Origin: Acetofilamentum sp.
GTDB taxonomy: Bacteria > Bacteroidota > Bacteroidia > Bacteroidales > DTU049
Reading direction: 5' to 3'
Length of the DNA: 14,486 bases
Assembly: GCA_020720525.1 (NCBI GenBank)
Contig: DYON01000042.1
Span: 1-14,486, forward strand
This document shows positions 8,176-14,486 of the stretch, piece after piece. A program made the translations under genes and the position numbers. Position 1 is the first letter of the stretch. Each line of letters begins with the position of its first letter. The notes under the pieces are model-generated. The model was not told where the DNA came from. It was given only the letters and a program-made list of their open reading frames with translations, and did no database searches.

Positions 8176-9153
8176 TTATTGATCAGCTTCGACAAAATCA
8201 AGTGTTGCCAGCTTAATCCCATCGAGTGTTGATTTTAGTGCAGCAATGTAGTACTGTCCTTCATGATTGATAATTTCCGGCGCTGCAAGTTCAAACCGGT
8301 TAACCATTAGACTATCTGTATCTATTCCAAAATTTAAAGGATCGGAAGAACAATACTGGACATTTAGGTTCTTCTTTCCGTATTCGACATTTCGGAAAAG
8401 AATGTATTTATCGTGGATATTAACTACAAATGGGCATTCTGCGTCGCCTCCGCCCCACGAATCGCGATCGGCAACACTACCTCCGCCACAAACCATGGTT
8501 GCTTCGCTCCAGCTTCTCAAATCGGGCGAGGTACGACAAAAAATAGCGGCAGTTATTTTTTCAGAGGTTTCACCAATAATATGCCCTGAGTAATAGCAAT
8601 GATAGAGATCTCCGATTTTGATTGTCATTGCATCACGCGAGTTGTTGAAAGGCCCGGTAAAAATTTCGGTCGTCCCTTTATCGTTGATTACCCGGGTGAA
8701 GTTTTTCCCATCGGTACTGGTAGCCATGCAAAGCTGGTCCCAGCCACCGTAAATCATGATATAAATTCCGTCTTTCTGAATAACATGCGGCGCCTGAAGG
8801 CCTCCAAACCGCTCTCCCAGTAGGGTATCTGCTTCCATCATGATGCCTTTGGGTGTCCAAATGCTATCTGTTAGATTTCTTGCTTCCCACCCATAAAACA
8901 AACGGGTATTTCCTCCGCAACGGGTATGGCGAATACACGACCAAAGCTGCCAGGTTCCATCGCCAGCCTGCCAGACTCCAAAATCAACGGGTTGCTGGTC
9001 GGGACTTGTGTATTCGCCAAGGTCGGGATTGACTGCAATTGTCCACCAGTTGCTACCAATCTGAGGTTTGAAATTCTTTTGATATATAGAAGTACATGCC
9101 CCAATTGCTCCAACAATAAGTACCAGAAATAAAATGGATAACTGTTTATACAT
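8176..9153 (-). CDS. Five-bladed beta-propeller lipoprotein, GH43/GH32/GH117-like hydrolase
   Basis: Probable glycoside hydrolase of the five-bladed beta-propeller superfamily, 325 residues, anchored as a lipoprotein. An in-frame TTG lies two codons upstream, but the ATG at 9153 gives a clean signal, MYKQLSILFLVLIVGAIGAC, with C20 as the lipidated cysteine. The repeating blade pattern can be followed: QPVDFGVWQAGDGTWQLW (~54-71), LQAPHVIQKDGIYIMIYGG (~119-137), SRDAMTIKIGDLYHCYYSG (~172-190), DAECPFVVNIHDKYILFRN (~237-255) and AAPEIINHEGQYYIAAL (~290-306). In this superfamily catalytic acids sit near the start of inner strands; D57, D174 and E239 are the best candidates for base, pKa modulator and acid, by position only. 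I cannot assign the exact GH family or sugar. It starts 17 bp after the phosphoesterase stop, within the rhamnose operon. Two stop codons (TAA AAA TAA) separate it from an in-frame copy of the phosphoesterase C-terminus. Confidence 0.75.
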   Translation of the reverse strand: MYKQLSILFLVLIVGAIGACTSIYQKNFKPQIGSNWWTIAVNPDLGEYTSPDQQPVDFGVWQAGDGTWQLWSCIRHTRCGGNTRLFYGWEARNLTDSIWTPKGIMMEADTLLGERFGGLQAPHVIQKDGIYIMIYGGWDQLCMATSTDGKNFTRVINDKGTTEIFTGPFNNSRDAMTIKIGDLYHCYYSGHIIGETSEKITAAIFCRTSPDLRSWSEATMVCGGGSVADRDSWGGGDAECPFVVNIHDKYILFRNVEYGKKNLNVQYCSSDPLNFGIDTDSLMVNRFELAAPEIINHEGQYYIAALKSTLDGIKLATLDFVEADQ

Positions 9154-9170
9154 GCTCAATGAGTTTTTAA

Positions 9171-9476
9171 TTAATACTTTAAGTCATTAAATTTCTCAAT
9201 ATGATAATGGTGTTCGCCGGCCACATTTCCCCAGGGCACTGTTTTTCCCTGCCTCCATTTTCTGGCTTCGGGCAAGAGTTCAATTGCTTTTCCATCGATT
9301 TGGCTGGGCAGGTTTTCACCGTATTCCAAACTGAAGTTGCTGAGAAAAGCAGCAAAGGGTTGTGGCCGTCCGTCGTTGATGTTCCAGATTCCGGCACTTA
9401 CCACCAGCCGGTCAGGTGCAGAGCTGGCAAATTTTAAACCTTCAGGATTGGTTTCAAAATCAGTAGCAATATTGAG
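9171..9476 (-). repeat. Direct repeat copy A (3' end of phosphoesterase gene)
   Basis: The last 102 codons (stop included) of the phosphoesterase gene are repeated in the same orientation at 7864-8169, with the 978-bp propeller gene between the two copies. By manual alignment there are about 39 mismatches in 306 bp (about 87% identity) and no insertion or deletion. Similarity starts at the codons for LNI.TDFETNPEGLKF and runs through the stop codon; upstream of those codons it fades. Confidence 0.95.
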
Positions 9477-11399
9477 CTTTTCTTTATGCCAGACATCCGC
9501 TATATTATTCAGGCTGAAAAAGATTGGAGCAGCGCCTTTTTGGCGTGCGTAAGTACTGCCGAGATTGGCCATTCCCTGGTTGGCAAAATACATCAGGTTC
9601 ACTAAACGGGAAGTTTTCCGGTAGCCTTCAATCCAAATGTATGAGCCGTTAATTCCATTAAAATCGCAGTTTTCGCCATCGAGTAAGTATTCAAACTGAA
9701 TGACAGGTTTTTTACCCTCTTCAATTTTAACTGCCTGGAAAATACGGTTGATGTCCTGTGGCAACCTGTCCTGACCGGGTGTGTGAAACCGGCGTTTTTC
9801 GGTTTTAAGGTAGATTGCGGGATGGGAATCACGCAATCTGGCTTCGCAAATATTTGATGGGTTTTCGTCTTCGTGGTACACAAATTTGCGACCCCAGCCG
9901 GTCAGCCCATTTTCAAAATTCCCGTTTATAAACTGGCTTTTCACAGGCAGTTGCCAGGGATATCCAAACCACAGCGGGTATTTTTCGGAGTCAAATGCAG
10001 GCAGTTTTTCAGCGTATGGAAATTCTTCGAAAGTAACCGTTTTGTAGGTGGCTGACATTTTATCGCCTTTTACATCAACAATGCAAACTCCCTGTGCCGG
10101 GCCACCATAAAAATCTTCCTCGCCAAACGCACGCGGCCTGTAACCGGCAGCCGGCAGGTTAATACAATTGATGCCGCGGTGTGAAACGGCAGTTTTTAAC
10201 GACGACTTTACCGGAATGTGCACGTGCCCGCTGAAAATGGTTTTTACATTGCCATGTTTTGCAAGAATATCAAAAAGCAAACTTTTTATATATGGCGTTT
10301 CGCAGTAGTTGTCGAGTGGATTGATGCCAATGGGATGCATTGGAATGTGTTGCAGGAAAATGGTGGGGCGGTGTTTGTGTTTTTCAAGGTCGCGCTCCAG
10401 CCAGACGAAATAATGGGGGTGATTTTCCCAGAACATTTGCCGGAGCGGGTCGGGCCAAACCACAAAATGCCACTGCCCGAGGTTAAATGAATACAAAAGC
10501 AACTCCATTCCATTGATGGCTTTTTGCGCGGCAAAGTAATTGCTGAAACCGCTCAGGTTGTAGCCCGGACTAAAAGAAGTGTTGTACCGCGATTCGTGGT
10601 TGCCCATTTCATAAAGTACCGGCATTTTCAGCTTTTCAAAAAATTTTGCCATCTGAACAAAATGGTGCTCCTCTCCCTGGTGGTCGACAATATCGCCCAA
10701 CATCAGGCAAAAAGCGGTTTTTACTTTCAGGTTGTTGGCCAGCCGGATGCTCTCCTCGATAAAGGCATTGTGGATTTTCATCCGGCAGAGATTGTCGTCG
10801 GGGTTCGAGGCATCGCCTCCCTGCGGGTCGGCCATAATGATGAAAGAAAAATGGTCGCCCAGGTTTTTGATGCCAACGCTTTCAGGGTCGAGTTCTCCGA
10901 TTTCTTTATCAAGCAGGAAGTTGGCCTTTATTTTAACTGTTCCAATCTGACCAATTACCTCTTTCTTTTTTATGATTTCCGACAAGCTGAAGGCAAATTC
11001 ACCCGCTTCATCTTTCAGGGTAATTACTGATTCTTCTGAAAATTTATCAAGCCAAAGCACCAGCAAATCAATATCGTCCAAAGCAGTTGAAATCACCGGT
11101 GCATTTAATCCACCGTAAAAGTTATCATTGCCTTGTTCAAAAAAGTACGATTTGGTCCGCAGGATATTCCCGTTTTCAATGTGGATTTCAGGTTTTATGA
11201 TTTGTTCTGACCTCTCGCCGGATTGAAATTCCAGCCTGATAATAATCTGGCCCTCTTTGGTAACCGCTTCCTGCAAAGTTGCTGGCTGGCGGTATTCGAA
11301 GGTAGGCAGACCTGGTTTAGTTTCATTGCCAAATAAGGGTTGAACAACAACCGGTGCAATACCAAGGCCAAGATTTTGTATAAATCTTCTACGTTTCAT
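9171..11399 (-). CDS. Exported calcineurin-like metallophosphoesterase with C-terminal jelly-roll-like region
   Basis: Predicted dinuclear-metal phosphoesterase of unknown substrate, 742 residues. I use the ATG at 11399 (MKRRRFIQNLGLGIA) rather than an in-frame TTG 15 bp upstream, because it starts exactly at a twin-arginine signal (RRRFIQ plus hydrophobic stretch). Tat export to the periplasm is therefore likely. Residues ~30-175 look like a beta-sandwich. The catalytic domain (~183-415) shows the family motifs in order: MADPQGG (D191, with Gln193 where DxH is usual), GDIVDH (235-240), GNHE (266-269), QHIPMH (350-355) and GHVH (391-394). After ~490, NGNFENGLTGWG opens a segment resembling CBM4/9-type jelly-roll modules, running to the C-terminus. 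The start overlaps the rhaD end by 11 bp and the stop lies 17 bp before the propeller gene, so it is embedded in the rhamnose operon. Its role there is inferred only: removing phosphate or a phosphodiester from the glycan or a breakdown product. The last 101 codons have a degenerate second copy downstream. Confidence 0.85.
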   Translation of the reverse strand: MKRRRFIQNLGLGIAPVVVQPLFGNETKPGLPTFEYRQPATLQEAVTKEGQIIIRLEFQSGERSEQIIKPEIHIENGNILRTKSYFFEQGNDNFYGGLNAPVISTALDDIDLLVLWLDKFSEESVITLKDEAGEFAFSLSEIIKKKEVIGQIGTVKIKANFLLDKEIGELDPESVGIKNLGDHFSFIIMADPQGGDASNPDDNLCRMKIHNAFIEESIRLANNLKVKTAFCLMLGDIVDHQGEEHHFVQMAKFFEKLKMPVLYEMGNHESRYNTSFSPGYNLSGFSNYFAAQKAINGMELLLYSFNLGQWHFVVWPDPLRQMFWENHPHYFVWLERDLEKHKHRPTIFLQHIPMHPIGINPLDNYCETPYIKSLLFDILAKHGNVKTIFSGHVHIPVKSSLKTAVSHRGINCINLPAAGYRPRAFGEEDFYGGPAQGVCIVDVKGDKMSATYKTVTFEEFPYAEKLPAFDSEKYPLWFGYPWQLPVKSQFINGNFENGLTGWGRKFVYHEDENPSNICEARLRDSHPAIYLKTEKRRFHTPGQDRLPQDINRIFQAVKIEEGKKPVIQFEYLLDGENCDFNGINGSYIWIEGYRKTSRLVNLMYFANQGMANLGSTYARQKGAAPIFFSLNNIADVWHKEKLNIATDFETNPEGLKFASSAPDRLVVSAGIWNINDGRPQPFAAFLSNFSLEYGENLPSQIDGKAIELLPEARKWRQGKTVPWGNVAGEHHYHIEKFNDLKY

Positions 11400-12213
11400 T
11401 TTGCTTAAAATCAAATAATCTCAAATCAACGTGACAGTTAAAATTTATTGCTATTTCGCGCAACTGCTGGTCGGTAAGCGTTTGTTTGGCGCCACCGGCG
11501 GCCATTACACGTAAACAGATATCAGCGGCTTTTTCAGCCACATCGATTCTTCCGAAAGCTTCGTCGAGGTTTCTGCCACAACCACATATACCATGATATT
11601 GCCATACGGCGAGATTCCGGCGCGACATCGCTTCGGCAGTTGCGATTCCCAAATCCATGCTTCCGGCCATTACCCAGGGTAAAAATTCAACACCTTGCGG
11701 AAATACCACGATACACTCAGCATGACTTTGCCAAAGCAGTTTGGTCAGATTTTTCGTGTCAAGTGCAGCCACTGCATACGTTAATGCAATAATGCTGTTT
11801 GGGTGGGTATGGATAAATGCAAACATTCCGTTCCCTGACTTTTCCTTAATTTGGCAATGCGATAACAGGTGAGAGGGAAGTTCAGAAGTTGGTGCCCCTT
11901 TGGGTTCATAACCCCAAAGCAGTTGATATGCACCACCTTTCCCATCAATCTCAATTACACCTATATTCTTTTCAGGAAAAAGTTCGATATTTCTTAAAAA
12001 CCGGCCGGTTCCTGTAACAAGAAACCGTTCCCCTGAAATTTTGGGCATCTCCATTGGCAAGTTTACCCAACCGGATTTTGGTTCAATGCCGTCGAAATAC
12101 CGATGATATTCTTCATTTAGCCGCAGGCTGATATTTCCGCCGTTTGATTCAGCCCATCCACGGCGGGCCATGTCGCCACTTGTTTTTTTGATTTCGTCAA
12201 TCAGTTTTTGCAT
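11389..12213 (-). CDS. rhaD: Rhamnulose-1-phosphate aldolase (class II, zinc-dependent)
   Basis: Cytoplasmic class II aldolase that splits L-rhamnulose 1-phosphate into dihydroxyacetone phosphate and L-lactaldehyde, the last dedicated step of the phosphorylating L-rhamnose pathway. The 274-residue length equals that of E. coli RhaD, and recognisable blocks line up in order: WAESNGGNISLRL (20-32), the phosphate-binding-type FLVTGTGRFLRN (64-75), YQLLWGYEPKGAPTSELPSH (96-115), FIHTHPNSIIALTY (133-146), ECIVVFPQGVEFLPW (166-180) and YHGICGCGRNLDEAFG (206-221). H135 and H137 of HTHP and H207 are the expected zinc ligands, and E111 of TSELP matches the catalytic Glu117 of the E. coli enzyme. The start is an ATG only 9 bp after the rhamnosidase stop. 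The 3' end overlaps the phosphoesterase start by 11 bp. RhaA and RhaB, needed to make its substrate, are not in the window. Other class II aldolases (FucA, AraD) are shorter and lack these RhaD blocks. Confidence 0.95.
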   Translation of the reverse strand: MQKLIDEIKKTSGDMARRGWAESNGGNISLRLNEEYHRYFDGIEPKSGWVNLPMEMPKISGERFLVTGTGRFLRNIELFPEKNIGVIEIDGKGGAYQLLWGYEPKGAPTSELPSHLLSHCQIKEKSGNGMFAFIHTHPNSIIALTYAVAALDTKNLTKLLWQSHAECIVVFPQGVEFLPWVMAGSMDLGIATAEAMSRRNLAVWQYHGICGCGRNLDEAFGRIDVAEKAADICLRVMAAGGAKQTLTDQQLREIAINFNCHVDLRLFDFKQNET

Positions 12214-12222
12214 TTTGTGATT

Positions 12223-14486
12223 TTATAAAGTGATTTTATTTACGCCCGGGTTCAATAATTTATTTTCGTCAGCCCAATAAAAAGTGCCGGTCATTCCTTT
12301 TGGCAGAATGATAGTGGCGGTCAGTTTGCCGTTTGCTATTTGATAATCCACTGTAATCCTGCCTTTCGGGTGGGGCATGTCGGCTTTCAGGTTTTGAATT
12401 TTTCCCATGTGTGGTGTTATATTTACGGAGTTGAACCCGATATCTGCAGGCTTTATTCCGCAAACCGAACTCAGCATAAAGTACGCCGGATGGGCGCTCC
12501 ATGCGTGGCAGTCGGAGCGGTCGTGTGAGGCAAATCCTGTTTCGCCGCAGGTGGTGTGGCCACGGTCGATGAACGTGTACCAGAAGTCAAGATTATTGGG
12601 GAATAAATCTTCCTTTCCTGTTTTCTGCAAGGCTTTGAAAAGGAAAAACGAAAAATAGCTGCTTGCCATTTCGTCGAATTTATTGTACGTAAGTATCTTG
12701 TCCATGAGTTTTTGCTGTTCCGGTTGCGGGATAATGTCGCAAAGAATGGCAAACAGGTTGGTGTGTTGCGAATAGATGGACTGGTCGGGATAGTCGCGGA
12801 AAAGCTGTTTTTCAGCATCCCAGCAGTTAAGGTAAACAGCCGGTTTAATTTTATCGGAAAGCTGTTGCCAGTAGCCGGCTTTTTCTTTCAGGCCAAGTTC
12901 GCTATATAATTTTGCGGTGCAGTCGAGTGTGTGGGCAAAATAGAGCGTAAGCAGGGCCGATTGTTTCATTTCACCATTTTCGTCGGCTCGTGGCAAACTG
13001 CCTTTGGTGATGCTCCAGTCGATGAAATTTTTGCTGTTCACAGAGCCAATCATTCCAGTTTGTTCGTTGATGTGGCGCTCGAAATAGCGCAAAATGCCAT
13101 CTGTTTTTTTTGTGAACTGTTTCACAAAAGCCGAATCGCCGCGCATAAAATAATAATCATGTAACGATTGCACCCAGGCCAGTGACCAGCTTCCCATGTC
13201 CCACCAGGTTTGTGACGAAGGGTAGGCCGAATGCATTAGTCCGGTTTCGGGATTTTCGGATTGCGGATATAACCTGAACGCTTCGCGCAGCAAACGGTCG
13301 TCGGTGGAGTTGTATGTCGAAATGGCTGCAATCGGACGGTTGTCGCCACCGTAATTCAACTGCTCGTAAAATGGTGTATCGTAATACGTTTCGCCGGAAC
13401 ACATGCGCAGGGTGCGTTTGCTCATTTCAAAAATTTCGTTTAAACGCGGATTATCGCTCTCAAAGTTGGCCATTTCAGGATACGGATAACCCGAATATTC
13501 CAGTTGGTACGAAAGAATTTCGAGCGGTTCGCTTTTGGTTTCAACATTGAACTGAACGTAGCGGAAAGTTCGTTTCCAAAGCGGTCGGAATGTACGATTT
13601 TCGCCATCAGGATGAAAAATATCCCAAACACCAAACATTGAAAGTCCATTCACCGAATCGCGGTGCGCTTTCAGATTTACCGCTTCATAAAGCGCTTCGG
13701 CATATTTTACCTGTATTTTGCTGTTCTTTCCACTGGTAACCGTCAGTTCGGGATAGCCCATAGTAAAAATTTCAAAATCGACCAAAACCGATGCCTGGGT
13801 ATTGGCTGGAATGACCAGTTTTATTTTTCCATTCCAAACTCCTGTTGGAATATCTGCACCAGAAACTTTTCTTATTTTTTCTGGAAAAACCAGATGGTTA
13901 TCCATAAAAGGAATATTGCGCGGAACGAGGTTCCATGGCTGTTTGCTGAAAGTCAGCGGTTCGGCAGAAAGCCAATTGCTGTCGTCAAAATTGGCAGATT
14001 CCCAGCCCCATGGATATTTATCGGCAAAAACTTCATCGCCACCGCCACAGGCATAAAACCCGTAAAACCAGCGTTCGCGGAAAAGCATTTCGTAATAGGA
14101 AATCACTTCATAGGCGGGGTTTTTGTAAGTTTTCCAGCCTGCATCGCTATTCAGAAAACTGAATGCATCGTCCTCTGTCCGCAGCATAAAAGCGGTTTGC
14201 ACTGTAATCAGTGCCAGCGGTCGGTCTTCGCCTCCGTTGTAAACCAATGCCGCCAGCAGGTTTTCACCGGGTTTCAGGAATGGAGCAATATCCACAACAT
14301 CGTATTTATACGTTTGTAAATCGCCTTTCGCCGGGCCGTAACACACCCGCTGCCCATTTACAAATAAATTATAGCGGTTATCTGCTGAAACATCGACAAC
14401 CAGTTTTTCAGGCACTTTTTCCAAATCGAAAGTTTTCCGGAAATGATAAACACCATACGCAGTTTGGTTGGCCGACGGATAGGAAA
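12223..14486 (-). CDS. GH78-type alpha-L-rhamnosidase (5' partial)
   Basis: Inverting glycoside hydrolase expected to release terminal alpha-L-rhamnose from a glycan. The frame stays open to the right edge of the window and reads ...YGVYHFRKTFDLEKVPEKL without a stop, so the true start and any signal peptide lie outside; the TTG at 14424 is an internal Leu. Numbering from that Leu, residues 1-100 look like the N-terminal sugar-binding beta-domain (ADNRYNLFVNG). Residues ~185-310 form a second beta-rich domain. The (alpha/alpha)6 catalytic domain starts near 320 and a C-terminal beta-domain follows at ~660-733. The GH78 acid cluster is visible as DTPFYEQLNYGGD, with D349, E354 and D361 at the same spacing as Asp567/Glu572/Asp579 of the Bacillus RhaB structure. 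E628 in RGHTTCGETG is the candidate general base. The gene ends 9 bp before the aldolase gene, so the two are probably co-transcribed. Linkage to RhaD supports rhamnose as the product. Polymer versus oligosaccharide substrate cannot be told. Confidence 0.9.
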   Translation of the reverse strand, partial: SYPSANQTAYGVYHFRKTFDLEKVPEKLVVDVSADNRYNLFVNGQRVCYGPAKGDLQTYKYDVVDIAPFLKPGENLLAALVYNGGEDRPLALITVQTAFMLRTEDDAFSFLNSDAGWKTYKNPAYEVISYYEMLFRERWFYGFYACGGGDEVFADKYPWGWESANFDDSNWLSAEPLTFSKQPWNLVPRNIPFMDNHLVFPEKIRKVSGADIPTGVWNGKIKLVIPANTQASVLVDFEIFTMGYPELTVTSGKNSKIQVKYAEALYEAVNLKAHRDSVNGLSMFGVWDIFHPDGENRTFRPLWKRTFRYVQFNVETKSEPLEILSYQLEYSGYPYPEMANFESDNPRLNEIFEMSKRTLRMCSGETYYDTPFYEQLNYGGDNRPIAAISTYNSTDDRLLREAFRLYPQSENPETGLMHSAYPSSQTWWDMGSWSLAWVQSLHDYYFMRGDSAFVKQFTKKTDGILRYFERHINEQTGMIGSVNSKNFIDWSITKGSLPRADENGEMKQSALLTLYFAHTLDCTAKLYSELGLKEKAGYWQQLSDKIKPAVYLNCWDAEKQLFRDYPDQSIYSQHTNLFAILCDIIPQPEQQKLMDKILTYNKFDEMASSYFSFFLFKALQKTGKEDLFPNNLDFWYTFIDRGHTTCGETGFASHDRSDCHAWSAHPAYFMLSSVCGIKPADIGFNSVNITPHMGKIQNLKADMPHPKGRITVDYQIANGKLTATIILPKGMTGTFYWADENKLLNPGVNKITL

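Noticed and set aside
7892..8182. 96-codon plus-strand frame over the degenerate fragment, with a similar plus-strand frame at 9337-9552
   Set aside because: The similarity between these two frames only mirrors the duplicated minus-strand sequence; neither has a coding signature of its own.
9154..9159. TTG start two codons upstream for the propeller lipoprotein
   Set aside because: The ATG at 9153 gives a normal lipoprotein signal; nothing supports the rarer codon.
7864..9476. Insertion-sequence or integrase target-site duplication as the cause of the repeats
   Set aside because: The repeats are 306 bp long and 13% diverged, with no transposase or integrase gene and no terminal inverted repeats nearby; gene duplication with deletion explains them better.
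10524..11030. 168-codon open frame on the plus strand
   Set aside because: Complement of the phosphoesterase N-terminal half; no domain, no promoter and no neighbour in that direction.
11400..11414. TTG start five codons upstream for the phosphoesterase
   Set aside because: The ATG at 11399 begins exactly at a twin-arginine signal peptide, and the longer form would put extra residues before it.
13663..14319. 218-codon open frame on the plus strand
   Set aside because: It lies wholly antisense to the rhamnosidase catalytic and N-terminal coding sequence, shows no recognisable domain, and is rich in Phe, Ile and Cys as expected from the complement of a real gene.
14422..14424. TTG as the true start of the rhamnosidase
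   Set aside because: The frame continues upstream to the window edge with residues typical of the rhamnosidase N-terminal domain, so the gene is simply cut by the window.

Overview
This window looks like Bacteroidota chromosome. The reasons are a SusC/SusD-like pair, a Bacteroidetes-type ECF sigma factor with a FecR-type anti-sigma partner, lipoprotein signal peptides, and compact, mostly ATG-started genes lying on one strand without strong Shine-Dalgarno sites. The family mix would suit a free-living or marine Marinilabiliales/Prolixibacteraceae-like bacterium, but that placement is only an impression.

All genes are on the minus strand, so the biology reads from the right edge to the left. 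First come four metabolic genes with very short spacings: a GH78-type alpha-L-rhamnosidase (5' end outside the window), a class II rhamnulose-1-phosphate aldolase (RhaD), a probably Tat-exported calcineurin-like metallophosphoesterase with a C-terminal jelly-roll-like region, and a five-bladed beta-propeller lipoprotein resembling GH43/GH32/GH117-type hydrolases. After a degenerate gene fragment and a 117-bp leader comes the control and uptake block: ECF sigma, FecR anti-sigma, a SusC-like TonB-dependent receptor with an N-terminal STN signalling domain, and a SusD-like lipoprotein. The last 1.1 kb (positions 1-1093) is AT-rich and holds no convincing gene.

Taken together this is a polysaccharide-utilization locus for a rhamnose-containing glycan. 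SusC/SusD would bind and import glycan. The receptor's STN domain would report binding to FecR, releasing the sigma factor to raise expression. The rhamnosidase, the propeller protein and the phosphoesterase would trim the glycan outside the cytoplasm. RhaD would cleave L-rhamnulose 1-phosphate inside the cell. The rhamnose isomerase, kinase and permease are not in this window.

The most unusual item is a 102-codon copy (stop included) of the 3' end of the phosphoesterase gene. It sits directly behind the propeller gene, in the same reading frame, separated from it by two stop codons (TAA AAA TAA). The two copies are about 87% identical with no indels, and silent codon changes outnumber replacements (17 to 14). 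It is therefore either the stump of a deleted second phosphoesterase gene or a broken (or readthrough) C-terminal domain fusion. The second point of interest is the exported phosphoesterase itself, which has a DxQ first motif and no obvious standard role in rhamnan or rhamnogalacturonan breakdown.
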